In this document: one piece after another, positions 24,695 to 32,997 of the stretch
Numbering within the stretch: position 1 is the first letter of the stretch
How the letters are laid out: each line of letters starts with the position of its first letter
NCBI RefSeq assembly: GCF_032056465.1
Contig: NZ_DAMBCL010000006.1
Strand: one strand, 5' to 3'
DNA: 64,000 nucleotides
From: Mobilicoccus sp032056465
Lineage (GTDB): Bacteria > Actinomycetota > Actinomycetes > Actinomycetales > Dermatophilaceae
Position numbers and translations under genes: made by a program
Notes under the pieces: generated by a model
What the model saw: the letters and a program-made list of their open reading frames with translations, nothing else
Database searches by the model: none
What the model was told of the DNA's origin: nothing

Positions 24695-26221
24695 TCAGGG
24701 GGCGAGGTGGCGGGGCCGTTCGTAGAAGAGGGCCGCGACCCACGCGAGAAGCAGGACCGCGGCGGGCAGGAGCATCGTCTGGGCGAGGGCGGTCGCGAAC
24801 CTCTCGGCGACGGCGGGAGGCATGTGGCCTCCGGCGCCCATCGCCGCCGGACCGACCCCGCCGCCGGCGCCGGGCAGCTGCGCCGAGATCCGCGCCTGCA
24901 TGAGCGCGGCGATCGCGGCGCTGCCGAGCACGGAGCCGATCTGCCGGGTGGTGTTGTAGACGCCCGACCCGGCGCCCGCGAGTGCACGCGGCAGGTTGCG
25001 GCTCGCCGAGGTCGCGAGTGGGCCCCACACGAAGGAGCTGAACGTCCCGATCGCGACGGCGTTGAGCAGGATGGCCCAGGTGGGGGAGCCGGGGACCATG
25101 AGGCGCGTGAGGGTGAACACGCTCAGGGCCCAGCCGAGAGTGCCGATCCCCGCGAGGATCCGCGGGTGGGTGTTGTCGACGAGCTTGCCGACGGATCGGG
25201 CGAGGATCAGGGCCATGACGGCCTGGGGCGCGAGCAGCAGGGCCGCGCCCGTGGGGGTGAGGCCGCGCACGGTCTGGGCGTAGATCGTGAACGGGAACGC
25301 GAAGGAGGTCACCGAGAAGCCCACGGCGGTGATCGCGATGTTCGACAGGCAGAAGTTGCGGTCCCGGAACAGCGACAGCGGCACGAGCGGCTCGGTGGGC
25401 ACCCGGGACTGCCACCACACGAACGCGGCGAGCAGGACCCCGCCGACGACGAGCAGCAGGGGCACCGAGATCGGACCGACGATCGTCCCCCAGTCGTAGG
25501 TGGAGCCCTCCTGGATGGCGAACACCCCACAGAACAGCCCGACGGCCGAGAGCGCGACGCCGACCCAGTCGAAGCTGCGCGCATGGGTGGCGAGGTCGGG
25601 GACGAGCCGCCAGGCCAGGACGATCCCGAGGATCCCCACGGGCACGTTGACGAAGAAGATCCACTCCCACCCGAGGGAGTCGATGAGGAACCCCCCGAGG
25701 ATCGGGCCGACGAGCGAGGCGATGCCCGCCGTGGCGCCCCAGAGGGCCATCGCGCCGCCGCGGCGGTCGGGCGGGAACGTGCGGGTGATGACCGACATCG
25801 TCTGCGGCGTCATGAGCGAGGCGCCGAGGCCCTGGACGACGCGCGCGACGACGAGCCCCGTGATCGAGTCGGTGAGTCCGCACCACAGCGACGACAACGT
25901 GAACACCGCGAGGCCCGCGACGTAGACCCGCTTGGGCCCGACCCGGTCACCGAGTCGGCCGGTGATGAGCAGGGGCACCGCGTAGGCGAGGAGGTAGGCG
26001 CTCGTCACCCACAGCACCTCGGTGACCCCCGCCTGGAAGTGGGACATGAGGGCGGGCGTCGCGATCGAGACGATCGTCGCGTCGACGAGGATCATGAAGA
26101 AGCCGAGGACGAGTGCCCACAGCGCCGGCCACGGGTTCTCGACGGCCTCGGAATCCGGCCGCATCGGGGAGGGCTCGGGCTGGGGTGGGGCGATGCCGTC
26201 CGACGACACGTTCTCGGCCAC
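24695..26221 (-). CDS. DHA2-type MFS multidrug exporter
   Basis: A 508-residue major-facilitator protein with about 14 membrane helices, as in the EmrB/QacA group of proton-driven drug exporters. The first helix reads LWALVLGFFMILVDATIVS with the membrane Asp of DHA2 proteins. GRLGDRVGPKRVYVAGL is motif A, and GIASLVGPILGGFLIDSLGW is motif C of antiporters. The start is GTG with GGAGGG just upstream; an internal ATG at MRPDSE would remove only the acidic N-terminal tail. Substrates cannot be read from the sequence, and no regulator is adjacent. Confidence 0.85.
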   Translation of the reverse strand: MAENVSSDGIAPPQPEPSPMRPDSEAVENPWPALWALVLGFFMILVDATIVSIATPALMSHFQAGVTEVLWVTSAYLLAYAVPLLITGRLGDRVGPKRVYVAGLAVFTLSSLWCGLTDSITGLVVARVVQGLGASLMTPQTMSVITRTFPPDRRGGAMALWGATAGIASLVGPILGGFLIDSLGWEWIFFVNVPVGILGIVLAWRLVPDLATHARSFDWVGVALSAVGLFCGVFAIQEGSTYDWGTIVGPISVPLLLVVGGVLLAAFVWWQSRVPTEPLVPLSLFRDRNFCLSNIAITAVGFSVTSFAFPFTIYAQTVRGLTPTGAALLLAPQAVMALILARSVGKLVDNTHPRILAGIGTLGWALSVFTLTRLMVPGSPTWAILLNAVAIGTFSSFVWGPLATSASRNLPRALAGAGSGVYNTTRQIGSVLGSAAIAALMQARISAQLPGAGGGVGPAAMGAGGHMPPAVAERFATALAQTMLLPAAVLLLAWVAALFYERPRHLAP

Positions 26222-26326
26222 GGGCCCTCCGGGAGTCTCGATGGGGAGTCGCGGGACGGCGGACACGTCCCCGAGGAAGGGTACGCCCGGTCGCGGACAG
26301 CCGATCCCTCGCGCCCCGGACGGGAA

Positions 26327-26356
26327 CGGCCGGCCTCCCGTGAGGAAGGCCGGCCG
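26327..26356 (-). terminator. Hairpin after fahA
   Basis: CGGCCGGCCT (26327-26336) and AGGCCGGCCG (26347-26356) form a ten-base stem 13 bases past the fahA stop, ending the homogentisate operon. There is no clear T-run. Confidence 0.6.
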
Positions 26357-26369
26357 CCGAGGGGGTGGA

Positions 26370-27566
26370 TCAGCGCGCGGGGAGGATCGTCGTGCGCACC
26401 TCGCCGAAGGACAGGCGCTCGCCGCCTGCGCCGGGCGCGGTCGCGCGGATGACGATCGTGTCGCCGTCCTGCAGGAACGTGCGCTCCTGCCCGTCGACCG
26501 TGATGGGCTCCTTGCCCCCCCAGGTGAGTTCGATGAAGGCACCGCGCTGGTCCTTCTCGGTGCCGGAGATCGTGCCGGAGGCGAAGATGTCGCCCGTGCG
26601 GGTGCGGGCACCGTTGACGGTGAGGTGGGCGAGCATCTGGGCCGGCGACCAGTACATCGTCGCGTACGGCGGTCGGGAGACGACCTGCCCGTTCCACTCG
26701 ACCTCGAGGTCGATGTCGAGACCCCAGGGGGAGTCCATCCGCAGGTAGGGCAGCGGGGTGGGGTCCTGGACGGGGGTGTCGACCTTGGCGTCGGCGAGCG
26801 CGGCCATCGGCACGATCCACGGGCTGATCGAGCTGGCGAAACTCTTGCCCAGGTTCGGGCCCAGCGGCACGTACTCCCAGGCCTGGATGTCGCGGGCGGA
26901 CCAGTCGTTGAAGATCACGGCGCCGAAGAGGTGGTTCGAGGCGTCCTCGGTGCTGATCGAGGTGCCCATGTCGTTGCCGACGCCGACGACGAACCCCATC
27001 TCGGCCTCGATGTCGAGGCGGGTGCTCGGCCCGAACACGGGTTCGGGATCGTTCGGCCCCTTGCGCTGACCCTTGGGGCGCACGACGTCGACGCCGGAGG
27101 GGACGATCGTCGAGGACCGACCGTGGTAGCCCACCGGGAGGTGCTTCCAGTTGGGCATGAGGGGGTCGGGGTTGTCGGGCCGGAAGAGGCGGCCGAGGTT
27201 GGCGGCGTGGTTCTCGCTCGCGTAGAAGTCGACGTAGTCGGCGAACTCGCACGGCAGGTGCATGTGGACCGAGTCGGCGGGGTGGAGCGCTCCGTCGGGC
27301 ACGTCGCCGGTGAGGATCTGCTGGAGTTCCTCGCGTACCTGCGCCCACTTCGCGGGACCGGTGCGCATGAACCGGGCGAGGCTGCCGCTCGCGAAGAGGG
27401 CGTGGGCCGCGCGGTCGCGCCGATCGAGCACGCTGGCGAGGTCGACGACGGTGTCGCCGACGCGGGTGGCGCAGCGCCGCTCCCCGTTCTCGCTGGTCGA
27501 GTACACGCCGTAGGGAAGGTTGGCGAGGCCGAAGCCGGAGCCGGCGGGAACGACGGGGGTGGTCAT
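26370..27566 (-). CDS. fahA: Fumarylacetoacetase
   Basis: Splits fumarylacetoacetate into fumarate and acetoacetate, the last step of tyrosine and phenylalanine breakdown. It is a 398-residue protein of the FAH family. GFGLANLPYGVYS is the N-terminal domain signature; HLPVGYHGRSSTIV, DIEAEMGFVVGVGN and VIFNDWSARDIQAWEYVPLG carry the metal and catalytic residues; and the end is LSFGEVRTTILPAR. AGGAG lies five bases before the ATG, which overlaps the stop of the unknown gene upstream (ATGA). It is third in the hmgA operon. Confidence 0.94.
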   Translation of the reverse strand: MTTPVVPAGSGFGLANLPYGVYSTSENGERRCATRVGDTVVDLASVLDRRDRAAHALFASGSLARFMRTGPAKWAQVREELQQILTGDVPDGALHPADSVHMHLPCEFADYVDFYASENHAANLGRLFRPDNPDPLMPNWKHLPVGYHGRSSTIVPSGVDVVRPKGQRKGPNDPEPVFGPSTRLDIEAEMGFVVGVGNDMGTSISTEDASNHLFGAVIFNDWSARDIQAWEYVPLGPNLGKSFASSISPWIVPMAALADAKVDTPVQDPTPLPYLRMDSPWGLDIDLEVEWNGQVVSRPPYATMYWSPAQMLAHLTVNGARTRTGDIFASGTISGTEKDQRGAFIELTWGGKEPITVDGQERTFLQDGDTIVIRATAPGAGGERLSFGEVRTTILPAR

Positions 27567-28484
27567 GACGCTCCTGGTGGGTCGATGAGGCCGAGGGCGG
27601 TGAGCTCGTCGAGGGGTTCGCGGNNNNNNNNNNCGGACGCCGCAGCACCCGAACGAGGTGAACGAGGCGCGCACGGCCATCGCCCGGGACGGTTCGAGGG
27701 CGGCGACGCGCTCTGCGACGGCGTCCCGATCGCGGTCGGCGAGCGTGGCGACGAGCTGGTCGCGCAGCCCGTTCTCCTCGCTGTCGACACCCTGGCGGGC
27801 GGCGTCGACGGCGAGGAAGAGGTTGAGGAATCCGTGCTGTTCGAAGCCGTTCTCGGCGTCGGTGTTGCGGATGGCGTGGTGCAGGCCGGCGGTCGCCTTG
27901 AACGGCAGGTGCCGCCGGACGGCGCCGAGGATCGCGTCGGCGAGTTCCTCCTCGCCGGGGTAGAGGTCGGCCCGCATGCCGCCGGTGCGGAACTTGGCGT
28001 CGAACTCGGAGTCGGCGAGGGCGTCGAGGACGTCGTCGCGTCGGTCGTCGCGCGGCACCTCGACGTAGATCTCCGTGCTCGACACCCCGGCCTCGACGAG
28101 GGCGCCGGCGAGGTGGCGAGGCAGGTGCCGGGGCGTCGTGTCGGCGGCGAGGGCGACCTCGGCCCCCGCGAGCCGGATCGCAGGCATCGCGAGCGATCTC
28201 GACAGGGCGTCGCCGAGCGCCTCGGGGGTGGGCACGGTGACGGCGAACCACAGGGAGTGCGGGGGGAGGTCGGCCGTGAGGGGCTCGAGCTCGTCGAGTC
28301 GGTCGACGGAGACGATGAACGGTCCAAGGAACCGGCGATAGGCCGACCAGGAGCCGTCGACGTGAGCGGCGAGCGCGACGTCCAGCGGCGCGTTGCCCGG
28401 CGGGAAGATCGCCGCGTCGTCGCAGAGCCGTTCGAGGTGCGGTGGGATGCGGTAGCGGTGTGGATCGGGGACGCGCTCGGTCAT
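27563..28484 (-). CDS. Conserved unknown protein of the homogentisate operon, interrupted by the assembly gap
   Basis: Coupled on both sides: its ATG overlaps the hmgA stop and its stop overlaps the fahA start. 283 codons lie before the ten Ns, and the last ~19 residues (REPLDELTALGLIDPPGAS) after them. The product has an early segment IPPHLERLCDDAAIFPPGNA, a middle STEIYVEVPRDDR, FKATAGLHHAIRN, and a Cys pair near the end (FTSFGCCGV). I do not recognise the family. The two sides share CCG at their edges; joining on it restores GVREPLDEL in frame, so the gene is probably intact at about 300 residues. No maleylacetoacetate isomerase is seen nearby, so a role at that step is possible but unproven. 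Confidence 0.7.
27624..27633. other. Assembly gap of ten Ns
   Basis: A run of exactly ten Ns, a placeholder rather than a measured length. The flanking coding frames are compatible only if the true missing length (negative for an overlap) is a multiple of three. Both contig ends carry CCG, so they may simply overlap by three bases. Confidence 0.95.
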
Positions 28485-29749
28485 CGCGCGCCTCCGGGGC
28501 CGGGCGCGTCGGTGCCCGCCTCGCCACCGGTCCACGACCACTGGTACCGCCCGTCGTCGCAGGCCAGGGCGCCTTCGCCCAGGTCGAGAGGTCGGAACGT
28601 GTCGACCATGACGGCCGTCTCGTCGAACCGTTCCGCACCGAGGGAGGCCTCCATCGCGCCGGGCTGCGGGCCGTGGGCGTGACCACCGGGGTGCAGGGAC
28701 ACCGACCCGCGCGCGATGCCGGATCCCTTGCGGGCCTCGTAGTCGCCGTCGGTGTAGAACATCACCTCGTCGGAGTCGACGTTGGAGTGGTAGTAGGGCA
28801 CCGGGATCGCGAGCGGGTGGTAGTCGACCTTGCGCGGCACGAAGTTGCAGACGACGAAGTTGTGGCCCTCCCACACCTGGTGCGTCGGCGGCGGCTGGTG
28901 CACGCGGCCGGTGAGCGGCTCGTAGTCGCTGATGTGGAAGAGGAACGGGTAGAGGCAACCGTCCCAACCGACGACGTCGAGGGGATGGAACGGCGCCGTG
29001 TGGATCGTCCCGCCGATGCCCGAGGGGCCGGTGCCGCGGTGCTTGATGTGGACGGCCGTGTGGGCGCGGGGGTCCTCGTCGATGTCCTCGGCGAGCAGGG
29101 GAGCGGTGGGGACGACGTAGTCGCGCTCGCAGTAGGGGGAGTGCTCGAGGAGTTGGCCGTGCGTGGACAGGTAGCGCCGCGGCGGCCCGACGTGGCTGTT
29201 CGCCTCGACGAACATCGCGCGGAAGGGCTCGGCGTAGTCCGCGTCGCCCTCCACGAGGGGACGCCAGCGGTGCGTGGTCGCCCGCGGAAGGATGGCGTAG
29301 TGGCCCTCGCGCACGTCGAACGCACCGAACACCGTCTCGAGACGGGCGCCGCCGCGCTCGACGTAGACGCACTCGTCGCCGATCGCGTTGCGGTACCAGG
29401 GACTCACCGCGTCCGCGGCGACGTAGCAGAGGCGCACGTCGGCATTGCCGAGCACGAGACGGCGCCCGCGCACGGCGTCGACGCCCTTCGCGTCCCCGGG
29501 GGCGAACAGGTCGTGGAGGCGCAGGTGCAGCGGCCGCAGCGGGGAGTTGGGGGTGAGGCTCGTGTCGCCGAGATCCCACGGCTGCACGTCGGCGAGGGCC
29601 GAGGGGATGTTGCGGTGGTAGAGCAGCGAGGAGTCCGAGGAGAAGCCCTCCTCGCCCATGAGCTCCTCGTAGTAGAGGTCGCCGGCCGCGTCGCGGTGCT
29701 GGGTGTGACGCTTGGGCGGCACCGAGCCGATCGAGCGGTAATAAGGCAT
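28481..29749 (-). CDS. hmgA: Homogentisate 1,2-dioxygenase
   Basis: Opens the ring of homogentisate to maleylacetoacetate using non-haem Fe(II) and O2. It is a cupin-fold protein of 422 residues, in line with bacterial HmgA. MPYYRSIGSVPPKRHTQHRD is the usual N-terminus of the actinobacterial type. RATTHRWRPL, FVEANSHVGPP, IHTAPFHPLDVVGWDG and VSLHPGGHAHGPQPG carry the conserved histidines and glutamate around the iron. AAGGAGA stands seven bases before the ATG. It is the first gene of the operon, divergent from the DMT-like gene. Confidence 0.93.
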   Translation of the reverse strand: MPYYRSIGSVPPKRHTQHRDAAGDLYYEELMGEEGFSSDSSLLYHRNIPSALADVQPWDLGDTSLTPNSPLRPLHLRLHDLFAPGDAKGVDAVRGRRLVLGNADVRLCYVAADAVSPWYRNAIGDECVYVERGGARLETVFGAFDVREGHYAILPRATTHRWRPLVEGDADYAEPFRAMFVEANSHVGPPRRYLSTHGQLLEHSPYCERDYVVPTAPLLAEDIDEDPRAHTAVHIKHRGTGPSGIGGTIHTAPFHPLDVVGWDGCLYPFLFHISDYEPLTGRVHQPPPTHQVWEGHNFVVCNFVPRKVDYHPLAIPVPYYHSNVDSDEVMFYTDGDYEARKGSGIARGSVSLHPGGHAHGPQPGAMEASLGAERFDETAVMVDTFRPLDLGEGALACDDGRYQWSWTGGEAGTDAPGPGGAR

Positions 29750-29918
29750 TCGACGTCTCCTTCGAGCCACGTGCGCACGGCCACCGGGTGTGCCGACAGC
29801 GTGCCCCGCGGGCAGGCCGTGTACGGGCGGCCGCCGGCTGTGATGCAGGTGACACGACACTACCGGCCGGGGCGCCACGCATCTCGTGGTCGAGAGAACT
29901 CCTCGCGCACCGTGGGCG

Positions 29919-29924
29919 CAGGAT
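29919..29924 (+). promoter_or_regulatory. Possible leaderless -10 box (CAGGAT)
   Basis: CAGGAT, six bases, ATG 29931; identical in layout to the box before the DUF1810 gene. AGGA could also act as a weak ribosome-binding site. Confidence 0.4.
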
Positions 29925-29930
29925 GGACGC

Positions 29931-30722
29931 ATGTGGACCGGATACGCCGCCGCGGTCGGTGGGATGGTCGTCTACGGGGTGGCCTCCGTCCTCCAGGCGT
30001 ACGCAGCCCGGCGGGCGACGGGGCCGCGGGTGGTCGTCCACCCCTTCTACCTGGCCGGGCTCGTCGGCGACGGAGTCGCGTTCGTGCTGTCGGTGGTCGC
30101 GCTCGCGACCCTGCCCCTGTTCGTCGTGCAGTCGCTTCTCGCGGGCTCGTTGGCCGTGACGGTGCTCCTCGCCCTGCCGGTCCTCCATCTCCGCCCGACG
30201 CGCCGGGACGTCGTCGCCGTCGGCGTCGTCACCGTCGGACTGCTGCTCGTGTCGGCGTCCGCCGCGGCGGAGTCGACCCGGACCCCGCCGGCCTGGTTCT
30301 CGACGGTGATGGTCGTCGTGGCCGGTGTCGTCGTGGTGGCCTCGGTGCTCCTCTACTCACGGGGGACGTCCGTCGCCGTCGCGGTGTGCGCGGGTCTCGG
30401 GTTCTCCCTCGCCGCGCTGGGTGCACGTGCCGTGCACCTCGGCGAGGGGCACTGGCACGAGCTGCCGGGCGAGCCGATGACGTGGGTCGTCGTCGTGGGC
30501 GGAGGGCTCGGGGCGCTCATGTACGCGCGATCCCTGGAACGCGGCGACGTCGGCCCGGCGACCGCGGCGCTCTGGGTCGTCGAGGTCGTCGTCCCGGGTG
30601 CGGTCGGCGTCGCCGTGCTCGGCGACGCCGTGCGTCCGGGCTGGGAGGCGGCGGCCGTGATGGGCGTGATCGCCGCCGTCGCCGGCTGCGTCGTCCTCGC
30701 CCACAGTCCCGCCCAGGCGTGA
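29931..30722 (+). CDS. DMT-superfamily-like integral membrane protein
   Basis: 263 residues with nine to ten hydrophobic segments. The first half reads YAAAVGGMVVYGVASVLQAY, LAGLVGDGVAFVLSVVALAT and VVQSLLAGSLAVTVLLALPV, the drug/metabolite transporter pattern seen in EamA-related proteins, with a repeat-like second half. No substrate can be assigned. It faces away from hmgA and has no partner gene. Confidence 0.7.
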   Translation: MWTGYAAAVGGMVVYGVASVLQAYAARRATGPRVVVHPFYLAGLVGDGVAFVLSVVALATLPLFVVQSLLAGSLAVTVLLALPVLHLRPTRRDVVAVGVVTVGLLLVSASAAAESTRTPPAWFSTVMVVVAGVVVVASVLLYSRGTSVAVAVCAGLGFSLAALGARAVHLGEGHWHELPGEPMTWVVVVGGGLGALMYARSLERGDVGPATAALWVVEVVVPGAVGVAVLGDAVRPGWEAAAVMGVIAAVAGCVVLAHSPAQA

Positions 30723-30895
30723 GGCCGTCGGCCGCCACGGGTGGGGCGAGACGCCGACGGATGCCGACCCTGGGTGACGTCCACGCACCCGGTGTTCGCG
30801 GGTGCACCGGCGGTTCCGGCGACGCACCCCCTGCAGGGAGTGCATGGGCGAAGGTGGCGGTGCCTCGGCGAGGAGGCGGTGCACGGTCCTCGGCT

Positions 30896-32776
30896 CTACC
30901 CGAGGATCGTGTCGACGAAGCACCAGCGCCAGGCCTCGCCCTCCTCGAAGGAGCGCATGACCGGGTGTCCGGTCTCCTCGAAGTGCCGGGTGGCATGGCG
31001 TCCGACGGAGGAGTCGCAGCAACCGACATGACCGCACGTGAGGCAGAGGCGCAGGTGGACGGGGTCGTCACCGTTGGCCTGGCAGGCGAGGCAGGTGGTG
31101 CTCTTCGGCCGGGGGTGTCGGTGGCGGGTGCGGCGCAGGTGTTCGCAGCCGTCGCCGCTGCCTTCGGGGGCGACGAGGTCGGCGGCGGCCGACCAGCGTT
31201 CGGCCCGCTCCGTGAGACGCAGGAGCATCGTCTCCTCGAGTTCCAGGGTCGCGAGCAGGCGGACGATGATCTCGTTGTCCACCTCGCCCGCGTCCCGGGC
31301 GCGGAGGATCTCTCGCCGCTCGGCGGTCATCATCGCGAGCCGGGCGCGACGGTAGGCCTCGCCGGGCGCCTCCTTCTCTCCCGCGCCGCCGCGCAGCTGC
31401 TCCCAGGCGGCGTTGACGGTGCGGGTGGAGCGGCCGACGAGGTCCTGCCGCACCTGGTCGCTCACGGCCGTCGTGGGGTCGGCCTGGAGTTCCTCGAGTT
31501 CGGCGAGCCCCGCGTCGACGGAACGACGCAGGAGGGCGCTGCCGTGGAGGGCATCGGCCCGCGGGTCGGGGCCTTTCGCACCGAGACGCCGCGCGACCAG
31601 CGGCAACGTGAGCCCCTGGAGCAGCAACGTGCCCGCGACGACGACCATCGCGACGAGTTCGACGACCTCCCGGTGTGGTGTCGAGGGCGGCAGCATGAAC
31701 ACGGCCGCCAGGGTGACGACGCCGCGCATCCCCGCGAACGACAGCACCCCGAGCTCGCCGTTCGTCATCGTCGCGCCGGTCCTGTCCGGGGAGTTGAGCA
31801 GCCACGCCATCGCGAAGATCCACAGCGGACGCACGAGCACGACGGTGAGGAACACGGCGACGCAGAGCGCGGCGATGGGGCCTGCGCCGAGGCGCGACTC
31901 CCGCACGGAGGCGACGATGACGGCCAGTTGTAGCCCCGAGAGCAGGAACACCGAGTTCTCGAGGAAGAACTGCACGGTGCTCCAGTTGAGGCGGGTGGCG
32001 TGGCGGGCCGTCGCCGACATCTGCTCGGGGGCGCGGTGGGCGATGAGGAGACCGGCGACGACGACGGCGAGGACCCCCGACCCCTGGATCGCCTCGGCGG
32101 GCAGGAACGCCACCCACGGGGTGACGAGGGAGATCGCCGTGCTCGTCAGCTGGTCGTCGGTCTGCGTGTGCAGCCACCCGACGAGACGGGAGACGAGGAA
32201 CCCCACGACGAGCCCTCCGGCGACCGAGAGGACGAACGCGAAGCCGAGCTGGGCGGCAGTGACGCTCCCCACGATCGCCGCGGTGGTGGTGTGCAGGAGC
32301 ACGATCGCCGTCGCGTCGTTGACGAGGGACTCGGTCTCGAGCACCGTGACGAGCCGTCGGGGAAGGCCCACGCGCCGACCGACGGCGGTCGCCGCGACCG
32401 CATCCGGCGGACCGACGACGGCTCCCATCGCGAGGGTCACGGCGAGCGGGACGGGCAGGAGCCACACCCCCACCGCGCCGACCGCGAGCGTCGTGACGAT
32501 GACGAGCCCCACGGAGAGCACGAGCACCGCGCGCCATTCCTTGGCGAAGTCGATGAGACTCACCTGGATCGCCGCGGCGTAGAGCAGCGGCGGCAGGAGT
32601 CCGGTGAGGATGAGGTCGGGGCTGAGCTGCGGGTGCGGGATGAACGGCACGAAGCTGCCGACGAGCCCCAGTGCGGTGAGCACCAGCGGCGCGGGCAGCC
32701 CTCGACTCCGGCACCAGGACGCCACGATGATGACCGTGACGACGAAGGCCAACAGCCACCCGGCGAACTGCTCCAT
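30896..32776 (-). CDS. Na+/H+ antiporter (CPA1/NhaP type) fused to a UBP-type zinc finger
   Basis: A 626-residue fusion. Residues ~1-420 form a CPA1 sodium/proton exchanger with about 12 helices: LILTGLLPPLLYAAAIQVS, AVVGPPDAVAATAVGRR (the PPD pair of antiporters), ETESLVNDATAIVLLHT (the ND ion-binding motif) and LSFAGMRGVVTLAAVFMLP. A charged helical linker of ~120 residues follows. The C-terminus from about residue 545 is a zf-UBP ubiquitin-hydrolase-type finger with ordered Cys/His pairs (TTCLACQ, LCLTCGHVGCCDSS, HATRHFEETGHPV). Stand-alone and fused UBP fingers occur in actinobacteria, where their ligand is unknown. TACCTT-N7-ATG is a leaderless start. Confidence 0.87.
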   Translation of the reverse strand: MEQFAGWLLAFVVTVIIVASWCRSRGLPAPLVLTALGLVGSFVPFIPHPQLSPDLILTGLLPPLLYAAAIQVSLIDFAKEWRAVLVLSVGLVIVTTLAVGAVGVWLLPVPLAVTLAMGAVVGPPDAVAATAVGRRVGLPRRLVTVLETESLVNDATAIVLLHTTTAAIVGSVTAAQLGFAFVLSVAGGLVVGFLVSRLVGWLHTQTDDQLTSTAISLVTPWVAFLPAEAIQGSGVLAVVVAGLLIAHRAPEQMSATARHATRLNWSTVQFFLENSVFLLSGLQLAVIVASVRESRLGAGPIAALCVAVFLTVVLVRPLWIFAMAWLLNSPDRTGATMTNGELGVLSFAGMRGVVTLAAVFMLPPSTPHREVVELVAMVVVAGTLLLQGLTLPLVARRLGAKGPDPRADALHGSALLRRSVDAGLAELEELQADPTTAVSDQVRQDLVGRSTRTVNAAWEQLRGGAGEKEAPGEAYRRARLAMMTAERREILRARDAGEVDNEIIVRLLATLELEETMLLRLTERAERWSAAADLVAPEGSGDGCEHLRRTRHRHPRPKSTTCLACQANGDDPVHLRLCLTCGHVGCCDSSVGRHATRHFEETGHPVMRSFEEGEAWRWCFVDTILG

Positions 32777-32783
32777 GGGCGTA

Positions 32784-32789
32784 AAGGTA
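32784..32789 (-). promoter_or_regulatory. Leaderless -10 box (TACCTT)
   Basis: Minus-strand TACCTT, seven bases (TACGCCC), then ATG 32776. There is no Shine-Dalgarno. Confidence 0.5.
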
Positions 32790-32985
32790 ATGCGCGCGCC
32801 ACCTGTGCTGTGATCGTGCTCGCCGCCCCCGGGGGCCGGATGGCCGGGCCGGCCGTCTAGTCGCCCGAGGTCCCCCTCCACCGCCACGGCCCGGCCGCAC
32901 CCGCCGCACCGAGACCGTCCCGCGGTGCTCACCGAATCGTTGTCCATCCTTCGAGTCGTTCGTACCGGCAGGTGGACCGCCCTCG

Positions 32986-32991
32986 TACGCT
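32986..32991 (+). promoter_or_regulatory. Leaderless -10 box (TACGCT) of asd
   Basis: TACGCT, six bases (GGTCCC), then ATG 32998. The same hexamer precedes the DUF5926 gene and serS. No -35 box is evident. Confidence 0.6.
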
Positions 32992-32997
32992 GGTCCC

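Noticed and set aside
28442..31933. An open frame of more than 1100 codons on the plus strand over hmgA and the antiporter
   Set aside because: It spans several well-supported genes on both strands and shows no domain.
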